Below, piece by piece: positions 35,898-44,253 of a stretch of 64,000 nt of DNA (position 1 is the first letter of the stretch; the number at the start of each line of letters is the position of its first letter). The stretch is taken from positions 1 to 64,000 of the forward strand of contig JAJRXD010000103.1 of the NCBI GenBank assembly GCA_024276465.1, given 5' to 3'. The stretch is from Deltaproteobacteria bacterium (lineage in GTDB: Bacteria; Desulfobacterota; WTBG01; CAIYCZ01; CAIRTM01). Position numbers and translations under genes: made by a program. The notes beneath the pieces were generated by a model, which did not search any database, was not told the origin of the DNA, and worked only from the letters and a program-made list of their open reading frames with translations.

Positions 35898-36486
35898 TTG
35901 TTTTCTCTTTTTCTACAAATTTAAAAGTTACAGCTTTAAAGGAAGCCAGAAGGTTAAAATTTCTGGATTTATTCCTTTTACGCTGTTTTGAATCTATGGT
36001 AATTTCACATATGTTTACAATTCTATTAAGTTTAGAGACCTTGTCAAAAAAGTAGCCCACATTATGATACTTTCCGGAAACTTTCATCTCTACAGGTATT
36101 TCCGCATAAAAACCTTTTGTCTGTTCAGGTTTAGGCTGAAACAGAAGTATATTAAGTCCGGAGTCTTGAGCAAGGGTTGAAATATTAGTAAGAAGGCTCG
36201 GGATCTCGCGTGTATTGGGCAGAAGTTTTAATGAATTCTTGAATTTTACTTCAAGTTCCTTAATCTCCTTTTCGAACTTTGGCAGGTCCGCAAGCACTTT
36301 TTGCTGCTCATTATATTTTGACTGAAGCTTGGTGAGTTCTTCCTGAGTAAGAGTTAATTTGTCATTTAAAGGCGCATAGACAAAATAAATATATGAGCCA
36401 ATAACAGCAGTGAGCACTGCACCAAGCAGCATAAGCTTCTGGTTGTTTTGCAGCCTGAAAAAAGTGTTTAGGGAAAAATCCGGCAT
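35854..36486 (-). CDS. pilO: Type IV pilus assembly protein PilO
   Basis: A 210-residue bitopic inner-membrane protein: helix at about 18-38 (LMLLGAVLTAVIGSYIYFVY), coiled coil at 42-85 and a periplasmic ferredoxin-like domain (LLPNTREIPSLLTNISTLAQ, VEMKVSGKYHNVGYFFDKVS, IVNICEITI). The C-terminus is very basic. It pairs with PilN as the alignment complex of the pilus machine. Confidence 0.93.
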   Translation of the reverse strand: MPDFSLNTFFRLQNNQKLMLLGAVLTAVIGSYIYFVYAPLNDKLTLTQEELTKLQSKYNEQQKVLADLPKFEKEIKELEVKFKNSLKLLPNTREIPSLLTNISTLAQDSGLNILLFQPKPEQTKGFYAEIPVEMKVSGKYHNVGYFFDKVSKLNRIVNICEITIDSKQRKRNKSRNFNLLASFKAVTFKFVEKEKTSGKNKNRKKRKKKR

Positions 36487-36520
36487 TTTTAAAACTCTCG
36501 AACTCTTTTTGTTTTTTTAA

Positions 36521-37090
36521 TCAGATATCTGTTTTTTTAAGCTTATAAACAACCTGGCAGGTAATAATAAATTTTTTCAATTGAACACCTTTGGGGCCTG
36601 GTTTTGTTTCTGTCTTGATCTGTTTCAAATCAACATCATTGAAATATTCCGACTTTTCCAAATTAATCATGTAGTTGGAAATAGAGATGTTATCCAGGGA
36701 TTTTCCTGCTATCTCAAGGCTCATTTCTTTCTGTTTAATGGAAGTAAGCCAAAGCCTTCCGGGAAGGCTTATTGCCAGATCATCAAGCAGGTGCACAGGT
36801 CCGCTTTTGCCGTCCTGAAGCCTGGTGATGATCTCCATTTTTTTTGTGAGCGTTATTTTTTTCTTTTTGAAAGCCTCAATTTTCTTGATTGTCCCCTCCT
36901 GCTTTTTTATTTCATGCTTTATTCTTGCAATCTCTGTTTCAGCATCAGTAATATTTGATTTAAGGGACCACCAGAAAAAAACAATTACTACTATGGTGAT
37001 TGACAGGGGAATTAATCCCACAATCAACTGTTGAAGCATAATTTCTTTTTTTCTCTCATCCCGATAGGGCAATAAGTTGATTTTAATCAT
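36521..37090 (-). CDS. pilN: Type IV pilus assembly protein PilN
   Basis: A 189-residue protein beginning MIKINLLPYRDERKK, the PilN motif that binds PilM in the cytoplasm. A membrane helix follows at about 22-44, then a coiled coil and a periplasmic domain (LLDDLAISLPGRLWLTSIKQ). It lies eight bases after pilM. Confidence 0.95.
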   Translation of the reverse strand: MIKINLLPYRDERKKEIMLQQLIVGLIPLSITIVVIVFFWWSLKSNITDAETEIARIKHEIKKQEGTIKKIEAFKKKKITLTKKMEIITRLQDGKSGPVHLLDDLAISLPGRLWLTSIKQKEMSLEIAGKSLDNISISNYMINLEKSEYFNDVDLKQIKTETKPGPKGVQLKKFIITCQVVYKLKKTDI

Positions 37091-37098
37091 CTGAGTTA

Positions 37099-38154
37099 TT
37101 AATCCCCGATTTTTCTTGTGGCCAGTCCCACCCCTACAGCAGCAAAAAGAGATACGTCTTTAATATATTCCGTGTCAAAATTTTTCCTGTTATACTCAAT
37201 GGATTTAAAAGGGTCAGCAAACTCGACGATGGAGCTTGTTTTCTCCTCAATTATTTCTTTCAGGCCCTTTGTTTTTGAGCCGCCACCGCTTAAGTAAATA
37301 TGCTGTATCTCGGAATAGTTGGACCCGGCAAAGAAATCCAGTGTTCGTTGAATCTCCCTTGCAATGGAGGATGAGCTTTTAGCTATGGTTTGATTAAGAA
37401 TTTCATTGTTTATTCCCTCGATTTTTTCGCCGGTTTTAAGAATTTCAGCTTCTTCAAAACTTACGGACAGGTCTTTTTGAATCTCTTCCGTTATCTGATT
37501 TCCACCAAGAAATACATCCCGGTTGAAAATTGAAACACTGTTTTTTACAATGTTAATGTTTGTAACACTTGCCCCTATGTCAATCAGAGCAATAATTTCA
37601 TTTTCTTCAGCCGTGTAATTGATTTCAAACATGTTCTCCAGAGCAAATACATCAATATCTATAATGCTTGTTTTCAGCCCGGAGTTCTGGATAACATCAG
37701 TGTATTCCTCTATCATGGCTTTCTTTGCCGCAACCAGCATTACATCAATCTCCTCAGGGTTTTCCTCATTGACACCTAACATCTGAAAGTCTACGTTTAC
37801 TTCCTCCACATCAAAGGGGATATACTGTTCTGCCTCAGTTTCAATGATTGGTTCGAGTTCATCCTCGGTCATAAACGGCAGGGATATTTTTTTTATTATA
37901 ACAGGATGACCGGAGATGGAGATTGCAACATTTTTGCAGTTGATTTTAAGATTGGATGTCAGGTTTTTGATGGATTGCACCAGGGCGTCAGCATTAATCA
38001 CAACACCGTTTACAATGGTTTCCTTCGGCAGTTTAGCAACCCCGAAATTTTTAAGTTTGTAGCTGCCCTTGATTTCATCAAGCTCAATGAGTTTAACAGC
38101 ACTTGTTCCTATATCAAGGCCAATTAAATTTTTTGGATAGAAAAGCGGCAGCAT
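37099..38154 (-). CDS. pilM: Type IV pilus assembly ATPase-like protein PilM
   Basis: A 351-residue FtsA/actin-fold cytoplasmic protein that binds the PilN N-terminus and nucleotide. Seen are LIGLDIGTSAVKLIELDE, ISLPFMTEDELEPIIETEAE, IALIDIGASVTNINIV and YLSGGGSKTKGLKEII. First gene of the pilMNOPQ order. The leader upstream contains a solo end of the palindromic repeat at 38172-38192. Confidence 0.95.
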   Translation of the reverse strand: MLPLFYPKNLIGLDIGTSAVKLIELDEIKGSYKLKNFGVAKLPKETIVNGVVINADALVQSIKNLTSNLKINCKNVAISISGHPVIIKKISLPFMTEDELEPIIETEAEQYIPFDVEEVNVDFQMLGVNEENPEEIDVMLVAAKKAMIEEYTDVIQNSGLKTSIIDIDVFALENMFEINYTAEENEIIALIDIGASVTNINIVKNSVSIFNRDVFLGGNQITEEIQKDLSVSFEEAEILKTGEKIEGINNEILNQTIAKSSSSIAREIQRTLDFFAGSNYSEIQHIYLSGGGSKTKGLKEIIEEKTSSIVEFADPFKSIEYNRKNFDTEYIKDVSLFAAVGVGLATRKIGD

Positions 38155-38171
38155 AAAAGAAACCCTCAGAA

Positions 38172-38192
38172 TTAGTGGGTGAACAAAAGCCC
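38172..38192 (+). repeat. Solo end of the palindromic dispersed repeat
   Basis: TTAGTGGGTGAACAAAAGCC matches the outer end of copy B (TTAGTGGGTGAACGAAAACC at 13256-13275) with two differences. It lies in the pilM leader and is probably a decayed or partial copy. Confidence 0.5.
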
Positions 38193-38220
38193 GGTTTTTT
38201 TGAATTGTTACATTAGTTAA

Positions 38221-38502
38221 TCACTTTTCCTTTTCAAAGTGATAGACCATTTCTCCCTCTTTAACAAGACCAAGTTCCCTGCGTGCAAGTTCTGCAATGT
38301 AGTCGGAACTGTTTTTTAAAAGCATTATCTCTTTTTTTAAAATTTTGTTTTCACGACGAAGTTCAGCATTGTGTTCATTAAGGGTATCCAGTTCATCCTG
38401 CAGGCTTTCTATCTGCAGGAGTCCACGCTGACTGATGATTATTAAAAATACAATAATTGTTAGTGTGGCAAAGAATAATGCTGTTAATATTGTCTTTTTC
38501 AT
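38221..38502 (-). CDS. FtsB/DivIC-like septum protein
   Basis: A 93-residue bitopic protein: short cytoplasmic start, membrane helix at 5-25 (LTALFFATLTIIVFLIII), leucine-rich coiled coil at 30-65 and the conserved end IAELARRELGLVKEGEMVYH. This is the FtsB/DivIC layout of the divisome. The ATG is chosen over a TTG two codons before. It lies between exbD and pilM on the same strand; a functional link to either is not implied. Confidence 0.82.
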   Translation of the reverse strand: MKKTILTALFFATLTIIVFLIIISQRGLLQIESLQDELDTLNEHNAELRRENKILKKEIMLLKNSSDYIAELARRELGLVKEGEMVYHFEKEK

Positions 38503-38664
38503 CGGCAAAAAAAGTTTTATGTTGAGTTATTTTTCAAATTTTGTTGTTTCTTGTATCTATAATGTCATGTTTTGAAAAAGGGTTCTGTTTAATGACAGTT
38601 GTTTTGCCATCTGTTCTACTGATCAATTAGTACAGTAAAAAAGCGATTTGAAAAAAAACAGAAA

Positions 38665-39075
38665 TTATCGGGTGTTTTTAAAACGTGCTGCGATTGATAT
38701 TTTATTAAAACCAGCTTTTTTGCATATCTCCATTATCATAACAACCTTGCCGTGTGCAATACTGTAATCAGCTTCTATAACAATATTACTTTCAGGGGAT
38801 TTCAACCTGATTTCACTCAGAATGCCGGCTAATAAATTCTGATTTACCCTGGATTCATTTAAAAACACCTCACCTTTCCTGGTGATCTGTATTTTAACCT
38901 GTTTTTTTTCATTAATGATTTTTTTTGATGAGGCTTCAGGGAGGTTGATGTTTAATAATGATGCTGGGGTGAAGTTAAGGGAGAGAGCAAAAAATATTAA
39001 CAGGATGAATACCATGTCGACTATTGGGGTAATGTCCAGCTGAATATCATTTTTCCTTCTTTTCTTGAATTCCAT
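38665..39075 (-). CDS. exbD: ExbD/TolR-family protein
   Basis: A 136-residue protein with one helix (residues 14-34) carrying the essential Asp in DITPIVDMVFILLIFFAL, and a periplasmic domain (VKIQITRKGEVFLNESRV, NIVIEADYSIAHGKVVMIME). Partner of the preceding ExbB/TolQ protein in using the proton gradient for envelope work. Whether it serves TonB or Tol cannot be told, since neither tonB nor tolA is present. Confidence 0.9.
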   Translation of the reverse strand: MEFKKRRKNDIQLDITPIVDMVFILLIFFALSLNFTPASLLNINLPEASSKKIINEKKQVKIQITRKGEVFLNESRVNQNLLAGILSEIRLKSPESNIVIEADYSIAHGKVVMIMEICKKAGFNKISIAARFKNTR

Positions 39076-39093
39076 ATTTTTAAACCGATACGG

Positions 39094-39702
39094 TCATTCC
39101 TGACGTTCCTTGATAAGCTCAACCATCCTCAGGCAGTATTCTTCCATCTCAAGGATCAGCATATCAGACTTGCCGGAAATGTACCGGTAAAATATTATAG
39201 TTGGAATAGCAACACTGAGCCCGGCACTGGTTGTGTAGAGAGCTTCGGAAATTCCGCCTGCCAGTATTGAGGGGTTAACAACTTCCTGAAAAGATATTAC
39301 GCTGAATATTTTTATCATACCCGAAATCGTGCCGAGAAGACCAAGGAGTGTGCTGATGCTTGCGATAGTTGATAATGATTCCAGGTGTCTGTTAAGATAA
39401 GCTGCCTCTCTTTTGCCGATTTCCTCAATAATTTCTTTTATTACTTCTCTTTTTCTGCCGAAATTTTTTATTCCACTTATAAGTATCCTGGAGATCGAGT
39501 AATTGGATTTACTGCAAAGGCTGAGTGCATCAGCAATTTTTTCAGATCGAAGCAGGTGCTCAATACGTACAATAAACCGGGCAGGGACAACTTTTTTCCT
39601 CTGAAGTGTCCAGAGCCTTTCAAGGAAGATTGAGAGAGAAAGTATGGAACAGAGCAGGATAGGTGCCATAAAGAAGCCACCTTTGATAAAATAGTCAAAC
39701 AT
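39094..39702 (-). CDS. exbB: MotA/TolQ/ExbB proton channel protein
   Basis: A 202-residue membrane protein with three helices. Recognisable are the first helix (FMAPILLCSILSLSIFLERL), the loop with EEIGKREAAYLNRHLESLST and the core IASISTLLGLLGTISGMIKI, followed by GGISEALYTTSAGLSVAIPT. It forms the stator channel with the ExbD/TolR protein encoded 18 bases downstream. It starts 41 bases after the thiolase gene. Confidence 0.92.
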   Translation of the reverse strand: MFDYFIKGGFFMAPILLCSILSLSIFLERLWTLQRKKVVPARFIVRIEHLLRSEKIADALSLCSKSNYSISRILISGIKNFGRKREVIKEIIEEIGKREAAYLNRHLESLSTIASISTLLGLLGTISGMIKIFSVISFQEVVNPSILAGGISEALYTTSAGLSVAIPTIIFYRYISGKSDMLILEMEEYCLRMVELIKERQE

Positions 39703-39743
39703 CGGTTTTATGATCCATGTGTACTGAAAGGCAGCAGATCATG

Positions 39744-40922
39744 CTACCGTTCAATTACTAAAGCGTGCCCCATCCCGCCTCCAATGCAAAGGGTAGCCAC
39801 ACCAAGCCTGGCATTGATCCTCTTCATCTCATAGAGCATCGTAACAAGTATTCTTGCCCCGCTTGCACCGATGGGATGCCCTATGGATATGGCTCCACCA
39901 TGGTGGTTCACCTTAGAGGGTTCAATGCCAAGTTCTTTTATACAGCATATGGCCTGAGAGGCAAATGCTTCATTGAGTTCCCAGTAATCAATATCACGAA
40001 CCTCTAACCCCGCTTTTTTCAAAGCTTTCTTTACAGCAGGTATTGGACCCATTCCCATATAAGCAGGATCAACACCCCCTGATGCATAAGAGATAATAGT
40101 GCCAAGGGAAGACCTTCCAAGCTCTTTTGCCTTTTCAGCTGACATAACAACAACAGCAGCGGAACTATCATTAATGCCTGATGAGTTCCCGGCAGTCACA
40201 GTCCCCTCTTTTTTAAATGCCGGGCGAAGTTTGGCTAACTTCTCAAACGTTGTGCCAGGGGATGGATATTCGTCAGTATCAAAGATTACAGGGTCACCCT
40301 TTTTCCGGGGAACTTCAACCGGGACAATTTCCTCTCTGAAAATTCCAGTGTTAATGGCTTTTTCAGCCCTGTTCTCACTCTGTTCGGCAAATTTGTCCTG
40401 CTCTTCCCGTGAAATACTATACTTTTCAGCAATGTTTTCAGCTGTAACACCCATGTGATAGTTGTTAAATTTTTCCCAAAGACCGTCATTTATCAGGCAG
40501 TCTGTCAAAACAGCATTTCCCATCCTTTTGCCCCACCTCGCATCCGGAACAGCAAAAGGGGCCAGACTCATGTTTTCCTGACCACCGGCAACAACTATTT
40601 CATTGTCTTCAGCCTTTATGCTTTGTGCTGCAATGGATACAGCCTTCAGGCCGGATGCACAAACCTTGTTGACAGTAAAGGCAGGAACTTCTCTGGGTAT
40701 CCCTGCCCCCATTGAGGCCTGCCTTGCAGGGTTCTGCCCCTGTGCAGTGGTCAAAACATTTCCAAATACCACTTCATCAACCTGGTCCGGACTGATTCCA
40801 GCCCTTCTGACAGCCTCTTTAATTGCAATTGATCCAAGCTGATAAGCCGGGGTATTTTTAAATGTTCCTCCGAACTTTCCTACCGGGGTTCTTGCAGCAC
40901 TTACAATAACAGCTTTTTTCAT
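39744..40922 (-). CDS. Acetyl-CoA C-acetyltransferase (thiolase)
   Basis: A 392-residue type II thiolase that condenses or cleaves acetoacetyl-CoA. The acylated Cys is in [10 protein letters not shown], the His in [14 protein letters not shown] and the second Cys in [10 protein letters not shown]. The length and motifs are those of the short-chain AtoB/PhbA group. It is alone among envelope genes, so it could belong to beta-oxidation, ketone or polyhydroxybutyrate metabolism. Confidence 0.94.
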   Translation of the reverse strand: MKKAVIVSAARTPVGKFGGTFKNTPAYQLGSIAIKEAVRRAGISPDQVDEVVFGNVLTTAQGQNPARQASMGAGIPREVPAFTVNKVCASGLKAVSIAAQSIKAEDNEIVVAGGQENMSLAPFAVPDARWGKRMGNAVLTDCLINDGLWEKFNNYHMGVTAENIAEKYSISREEQDKFAEQSENRAEKAINTGIFREEIVPVEVPRKKGDPVIFDTDEYPSPGTTFEKLAKLRPAFKKEGTVTAGNSSGINDSSAAVVVMSAEKAKELGRSSLGTIISYASGGVDPAYMGMGPIPAVKKALKKAGLEVRDIDYWELNEAFASQAICCIKELGIEPSKVNHHGGAISIGHPIGASGARILVTMLYEMKRINARLGVATLCIGGGMGHALVIER

Positions 40923-41096
40923 TCTTTTTTTTCCTCCCTTGGAATGCAGTTGTTTACAAGATATATTATTTTTGAAATCAGTATGTCAAGCGTAATTTAC
41001 GCTGTTGAGTTATTTGGCTTGATAATAGAAAAGCAACATGATAATAAGATTTTGTTTTCAGGCAGATAATTAATGAATAATATTCAGGAGGAAAAA

Positions 41097-41423
41097 ATGG
41101 CCGATGAAATTATTTTGTCAGAGGATAATTTTGATGACGAGGTTTTAAAGTCAGATATCCCTGTGCTTGTTGATTTCTGGGCGGAGTGGTGCGGGCCCTG
41201 CAAGACGATAGGGCCTGTAATAAAGGAACTTGCAAAAGAGTACAGCGGGCGTGTAAAGGTTGGAAAAGTTAATGTTGATCAAAACCAGGGTTTAGCTGAA
41301 AAGTACGGAATCAGAGGGATACCCACACTCATACTGATTAACAATGGTAAGATTACAGAACAGTTAGCTGGTGCTCAGTCCAGGGAGTCGCTGAAGAAAA
41401 TGATTGATAAGAGTCTTGCCTGA
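41097..41423 (+). CDS. trxA: Thioredoxin
   Basis: A 108-residue thioredoxin with the active site WCGPC in [18 protein letters not shown] and the cis-Pro loop [11 protein letters not shown]. General cytoplasmic disulfide reductant. The start is fixed by CAGGAGG six bases before the ATG at 41097; a frame eight codons longer has no such site. It faces moaA convergently. Confidence 0.95.
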   Translation: MADEIILSEDNFDDEVLKSDIPVLVDFWAEWCGPCKTIGPVIKELAKEYSGRVKVGKVNVDQNQGLAEKYGIRGIPTLILINNGKITEQLAGAQSRESLKKMIDKSLA

Positions 41424-41502
41424 GTAAAGATCCGGGCCCATCGGACCAGGTTGTCAGAGTAAGGAAAAGTTAAGCTCCCGGTCATTGCGGGGATAGTTGA
41501 GT

Positions 41503-42492
41503 TTACCCGCCAATTGCGGACATGCTTCGCAGGCATTTTTTGAATGATGGCTCCAGTATCTTGTGCCTTTGAGGTTTGGAAAGAATTGTTTTTGTGATGA
41601 TTTCTTCAAGATCTCCATCACTTATACCTTCCCTGAGAGGAGCCTTAAGGTCAATTTCATTGTCAGAAAAGAGACATGTCCGGAGTTTGCCATCTGCTGT
41701 GAGGCGCAGGCGGTTGCATGTGCTGCAGAAATGGTTGCTCAGTGCGGAAATGAAACCTATCTTGCCACGGGCACCTTTTATCTGAAACATTTTTGCAGGG
41801 CCTGACTTTTTATCTGATTTGACTGGAAAAAGTGAACCTATTTTTTTTATTTCCCTTTGAATTTCCGGGTTTGAAATGAAATATCCCTTGTCACAGCCCG
41901 GCTTTATGTTAAGCGGCATAAATTCAATAAATCTGATATGAACCGGTCTTTCGATTGTAAGTTCAGCAAACGAGAGTATCTCATCATCATTGATGCCACG
42001 CATTGCAACCACATTGATTTTGATAGGATCCAGGCCCTCTGCTCGTGCTTTATCAATTCCTGACAGAAGTAAATTAATGTCCCCGCCCCTTGTGATTTTG
42101 CTGTATTTTTCAGGGTTCAGTGTGTCAAGGCTCACATTTATCCTTCTCAGTCCTGCTTTTTTCAGTGCTGGTACTGCTGAATGCAGAAGTATGCCGTTGG
42201 TTGTTATGCTGATATCATTAATGTCTGGAATTTCATTTAAACAGGCAACAAGGTCAGGTATGCCTTTTCTGACCAGGGGTTCTCCACCGGTAATCTTGAT
42301 TTTTGTAACGCCTTTTCTGGCAGAAGCAGCTGCAATTCTTATTATCTCCTCATACCGCAGTATCTGTTCATGATCCATTAGAGGGACACCCTCTTCCGGC
42401 ATACAGTAAATACACCGAAGATTGCAGCGATCAGTAACAGAAATACGCAGGTAGCTTATATTTCGATTATAGTTATCAATAAGTTTGTGCAT
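41503..42492 (-). CDS. moaA: GTP 3',8-cyclase MoaA
   Basis: A 329-residue radical SAM enzyme making the first molybdenum-cofactor intermediate from GTP. The N-terminal 4Fe-4S cluster is in CNLRCIYCMPEEG, SAM contact at ITGGEPLVRKG, and the C-terminal cluster Cys residues in HFCSTCNRLRLTADGKLRTC. The usual C-terminal GG is seen (SAIGG). It stands alone in the window. Its leader holds a Moco/Tuco riboswitch and a terminator, so it should be shut down when cofactor is plentiful. Confidence 0.96.
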   Translation of the reverse strand: MHKLIDNYNRNISYLRISVTDRCNLRCIYCMPEEGVPLMDHEQILRYEEIIRIAAASARKGVTKIKITGGEPLVRKGIPDLVACLNEIPDINDISITTNGILLHSAVPALKKAGLRRINVSLDTLNPEKYSKITRGGDINLLLSGIDKARAEGLDPIKINVVAMRGINDDEILSFAELTIERPVHIRFIEFMPLNIKPGCDKGYFISNPEIQREIKKIGSLFPVKSDKKSGPAKMFQIKGARGKIGFISALSNHFCSTCNRLRLTADGKLRTCLFSDNEIDLKAPLREGISDGDLEEIITKTILSKPQRHKILEPSFKKCLRSMSAIGG

Positions 42493-42548
42493 GAAAAAAT
42501 ATTATATTGGAACTGCAAGCCTTCGTAAACAGTTAAGCACCTGGCAGC

Positions 42549-42566
42549 CGCAGACTTTAGTCTGCG
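42549..42566. repeat. Short palindrome in the moaA leader
   Basis: CGCAGACTTTAGTCTGCG is a near-perfect inverted repeat between the riboswitch terminator and the moaA start. It may be a REP-type insertion or a second leader hairpin. Confidence 0.45.
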
Positions 42567-42583
42567 TTATGTTTAACCCTGCA

Positions 42584-42625
42584 AAATAAAAAACCGGTTA
42601 ACCCGTATGGCATGTGAAACCGGTA
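42584..42625 (-). terminator. Riboswitch terminator before moaA
   Basis: On the minus strand ACCGGTT pairs with AACCGGT (plus-strand ends 42593 and 42624) and is followed by TTTTTTATTTT. It lies just after the Moco-riboswitch core and before the moaA start, so it is the expected attenuator of the expression platform. Confidence 0.8.
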
Positions 42626-42646
42626 ATATAATACTATACTATTTGT

Positions 42647-42758
42647 CCGGTCTCCTTTCCATTGATCGGGAGGCTTTTATGTTTCCATCAAAGCCCTGTC
42701 GGTTAAGCACCCTTTGAGTCTGTTTTTGTCTTTAGGATGTTTAACTACGGAGACACCA
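42647..42758 (-). ncRNA. Molybdenum/tungsten cofactor (Moco/Tuco) riboswitch
   Basis: On the minus strand the closing stem GTCTCC (42749-42754) pairs with GGAGAC (42650-42655). Between them come AAAGGGTGC, a hairpin GGGCTT-n-AAGCC capped by GATGGAAACAT, and CCTCCCG-n-GGAAAGGAGACC. The last part closely follows the Moco RNA seen before E. coli moaA (GCCTCCCG...GGAAAGG). The class is known to control molybdenum-cofactor genes; here moaA follows directly. Confidence 0.85.
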
Positions 42759-42813
42759 CGCAGATATTAGTAAATAAAATCAGACTTGTCAAGGTTGCGA
42801 AAATCATTTTTAA

Positions 42814-42840
42814 TTGACAATCCAAATTGTTTTTTATACT
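42814..42840 (+). promoter_or_regulatory. Possible promoter of the Cys-rich protein gene
   Basis: TTGACA at 42814-42819 is followed by TATACT at 42835-42840 (15 bases between) or TACTGT at 17 bases. The boxes are 85 bases before the start codon at 42925 on the plus strand. Confidence 0.45.
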
Positions 42841-42924
42841 GTTGAAAATCATACCATCAGTTGTCAGAGCTTAATGTTTTTAAATTAAATAAGAAATTAA
42901 AAGCAAATAAAGGAGGAGAATCGC

Positions 42925-44082
42925 ATGGCATCAAAATCACCGGAATTGAAGTTTATTGAGGCACATTGCAAAGCGCTTGATAAAAGTCTTAAAGATCTTA
43001 CGGTTGAGGCGCTCCGGTCTCTTTTCGGGCATGTATATTATATCTGGAGAACATTCAAACCAGCCCTGGGTGAAGAGGACGGGCTGAAGTTATATGGGAA
43101 TGTGTGGGCAGCATTAGCCGGAATATCATTCGGCAATGCCCTGAGGGATCTGAAAATCAAAGAGGTAAAGGACCTGCCAACGCTTGGAAAAATCGTGCAG
43201 TACTGTTTTACAGGAGTTCCGGCCCTGTATGTTATTAAGCGAAACGAAAAGGATGAGCACGTTGGGCATGTGCTCTGGTGTGCAAATCCTGCGTATGGCC
43301 CTGCTGATTGTACTTACTGCAGGCATGATTACTACAGGCAGGAAGTTTATCTGACATACGTTTATATCTGGGCTCTGATTGAAGAGGCAAAAAAAAAGGG
43401 GCTGAAAGAGGATATTCTTGTTGATCTTCCCTCAGGAAGGTGCAGGGACGGAGCTGCCTGTGCATGTCAGATTATCCTGAGGACACGAAATGCAGATCCT
43501 GACCGTCATCTGCCTGAAGTAGAGAACAGATTTGTTGATCTTGAGATGGGAAATCAGGAACCTGTTACCTATGTATTAAAAAAACAGAAAAGAAGGCTTG
43601 AAGATCAGGGCCCCGGCTCTTTCATAGGTTTTTTTGCTGTTGATTTTTTGGCCTGGCTCCAGCTTTACACCCACGCCAGGAAAAAAAGCAGAGACGTATA
43701 TTTGAAACTGTGGAGGACATTCCCGCCCATGTGGGTCAGGGAGGCTCGTCTTGAATGTGAGATAGGACGCGTCAAGTCTGTTAAAGAGCTGGCTGATGTG
43801 ATTATTTACTGCGAGAAAAAAAAATATACAGCCTACAGGGTCAGTTCAATCTCTGAAAAGAGTGTGGTTCTCACATCAGAGGCTGACCCGTTTGTCCAGG
43901 TAGCAGACATGTTCAATGCGCCAAAGGCATACAGGGATGCTCTTGCTGAAGTGGACAGGGATTTTGTGTCGAACATATTAAAACTGACTAAGATGGATAA
44001 AAAAGCGGTTTTAAGTTTCAAGTCACACATGGCAAAAGGTGCCGGAAAAACAGAGATGGAAATTAAAGTTAAACAGATCTGA
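42925..44082 (+). CDS. Unrecognised Cys-rich protein, 385 residues
   Basis: A soluble-looking protein without signal peptide, started with a strong AAAGGAGGAG site. A Cys-rich patch lies at about 117-185: VLWCANPAYG, ADCTYCRHDYYRQEVYLTY, and SGRCRDGAACACQIIL. Seven Cys plus His in this patch suggest metal or cofactor binding. The pattern faintly recalls the ATC-hydrolase-like family (C...C..C then GDxxC), but I cannot assign it. The C-terminal 130 residues are Lys-rich and mixed alpha/beta. It is divergent from the Moco-controlled moaA and not in an obvious operon. Function unknown. Confidence 0.75.
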   Translation: MASKSPELKFIEAHCKALDKSLKDLTVEALRSLFGHVYYIWRTFKPALGEEDGLKLYGNVWAALAGISFGNALRDLKIKEVKDLPTLGKIVQYCFTGVPALYVIKRNEKDEHVGHVLWCANPAYGPADCTYCRHDYYRQEVYLTYVYIWALIEEAKKKGLKEDILVDLPSGRCRDGAACACQIILRTRNADPDRHLPEVENRFVDLEMGNQEPVTYVLKKQKRRLEDQGPGSFIGFFAVDFLAWLQLYTHARKKSRDVYLKLWRTFPPMWVREARLECEIGRVKSVKELADVIIYCEKKKYTAYRVSSISEKSVVLTSEADPFVQVADMFNAPKAYRDALAEVDRDFVSNILKLTKMDKKAVLSFKSHMAKGAGKTEMEIKVKQI

Positions 44083-44253
44083 GGGAGCGCTGATTACCGG
44101 GGGTACCGAATCCATCCCGATGCACCGGGGTGGCAGGTCAATTCCGGGTTTAATGGAATACAGATACATTCAATGTTCTGATAAAGCAAAGACGACTGGC
44201 CAGGTTTGTTAAATACGTTTAATTATTTTTAACATAATGATTTGATTATTTGA

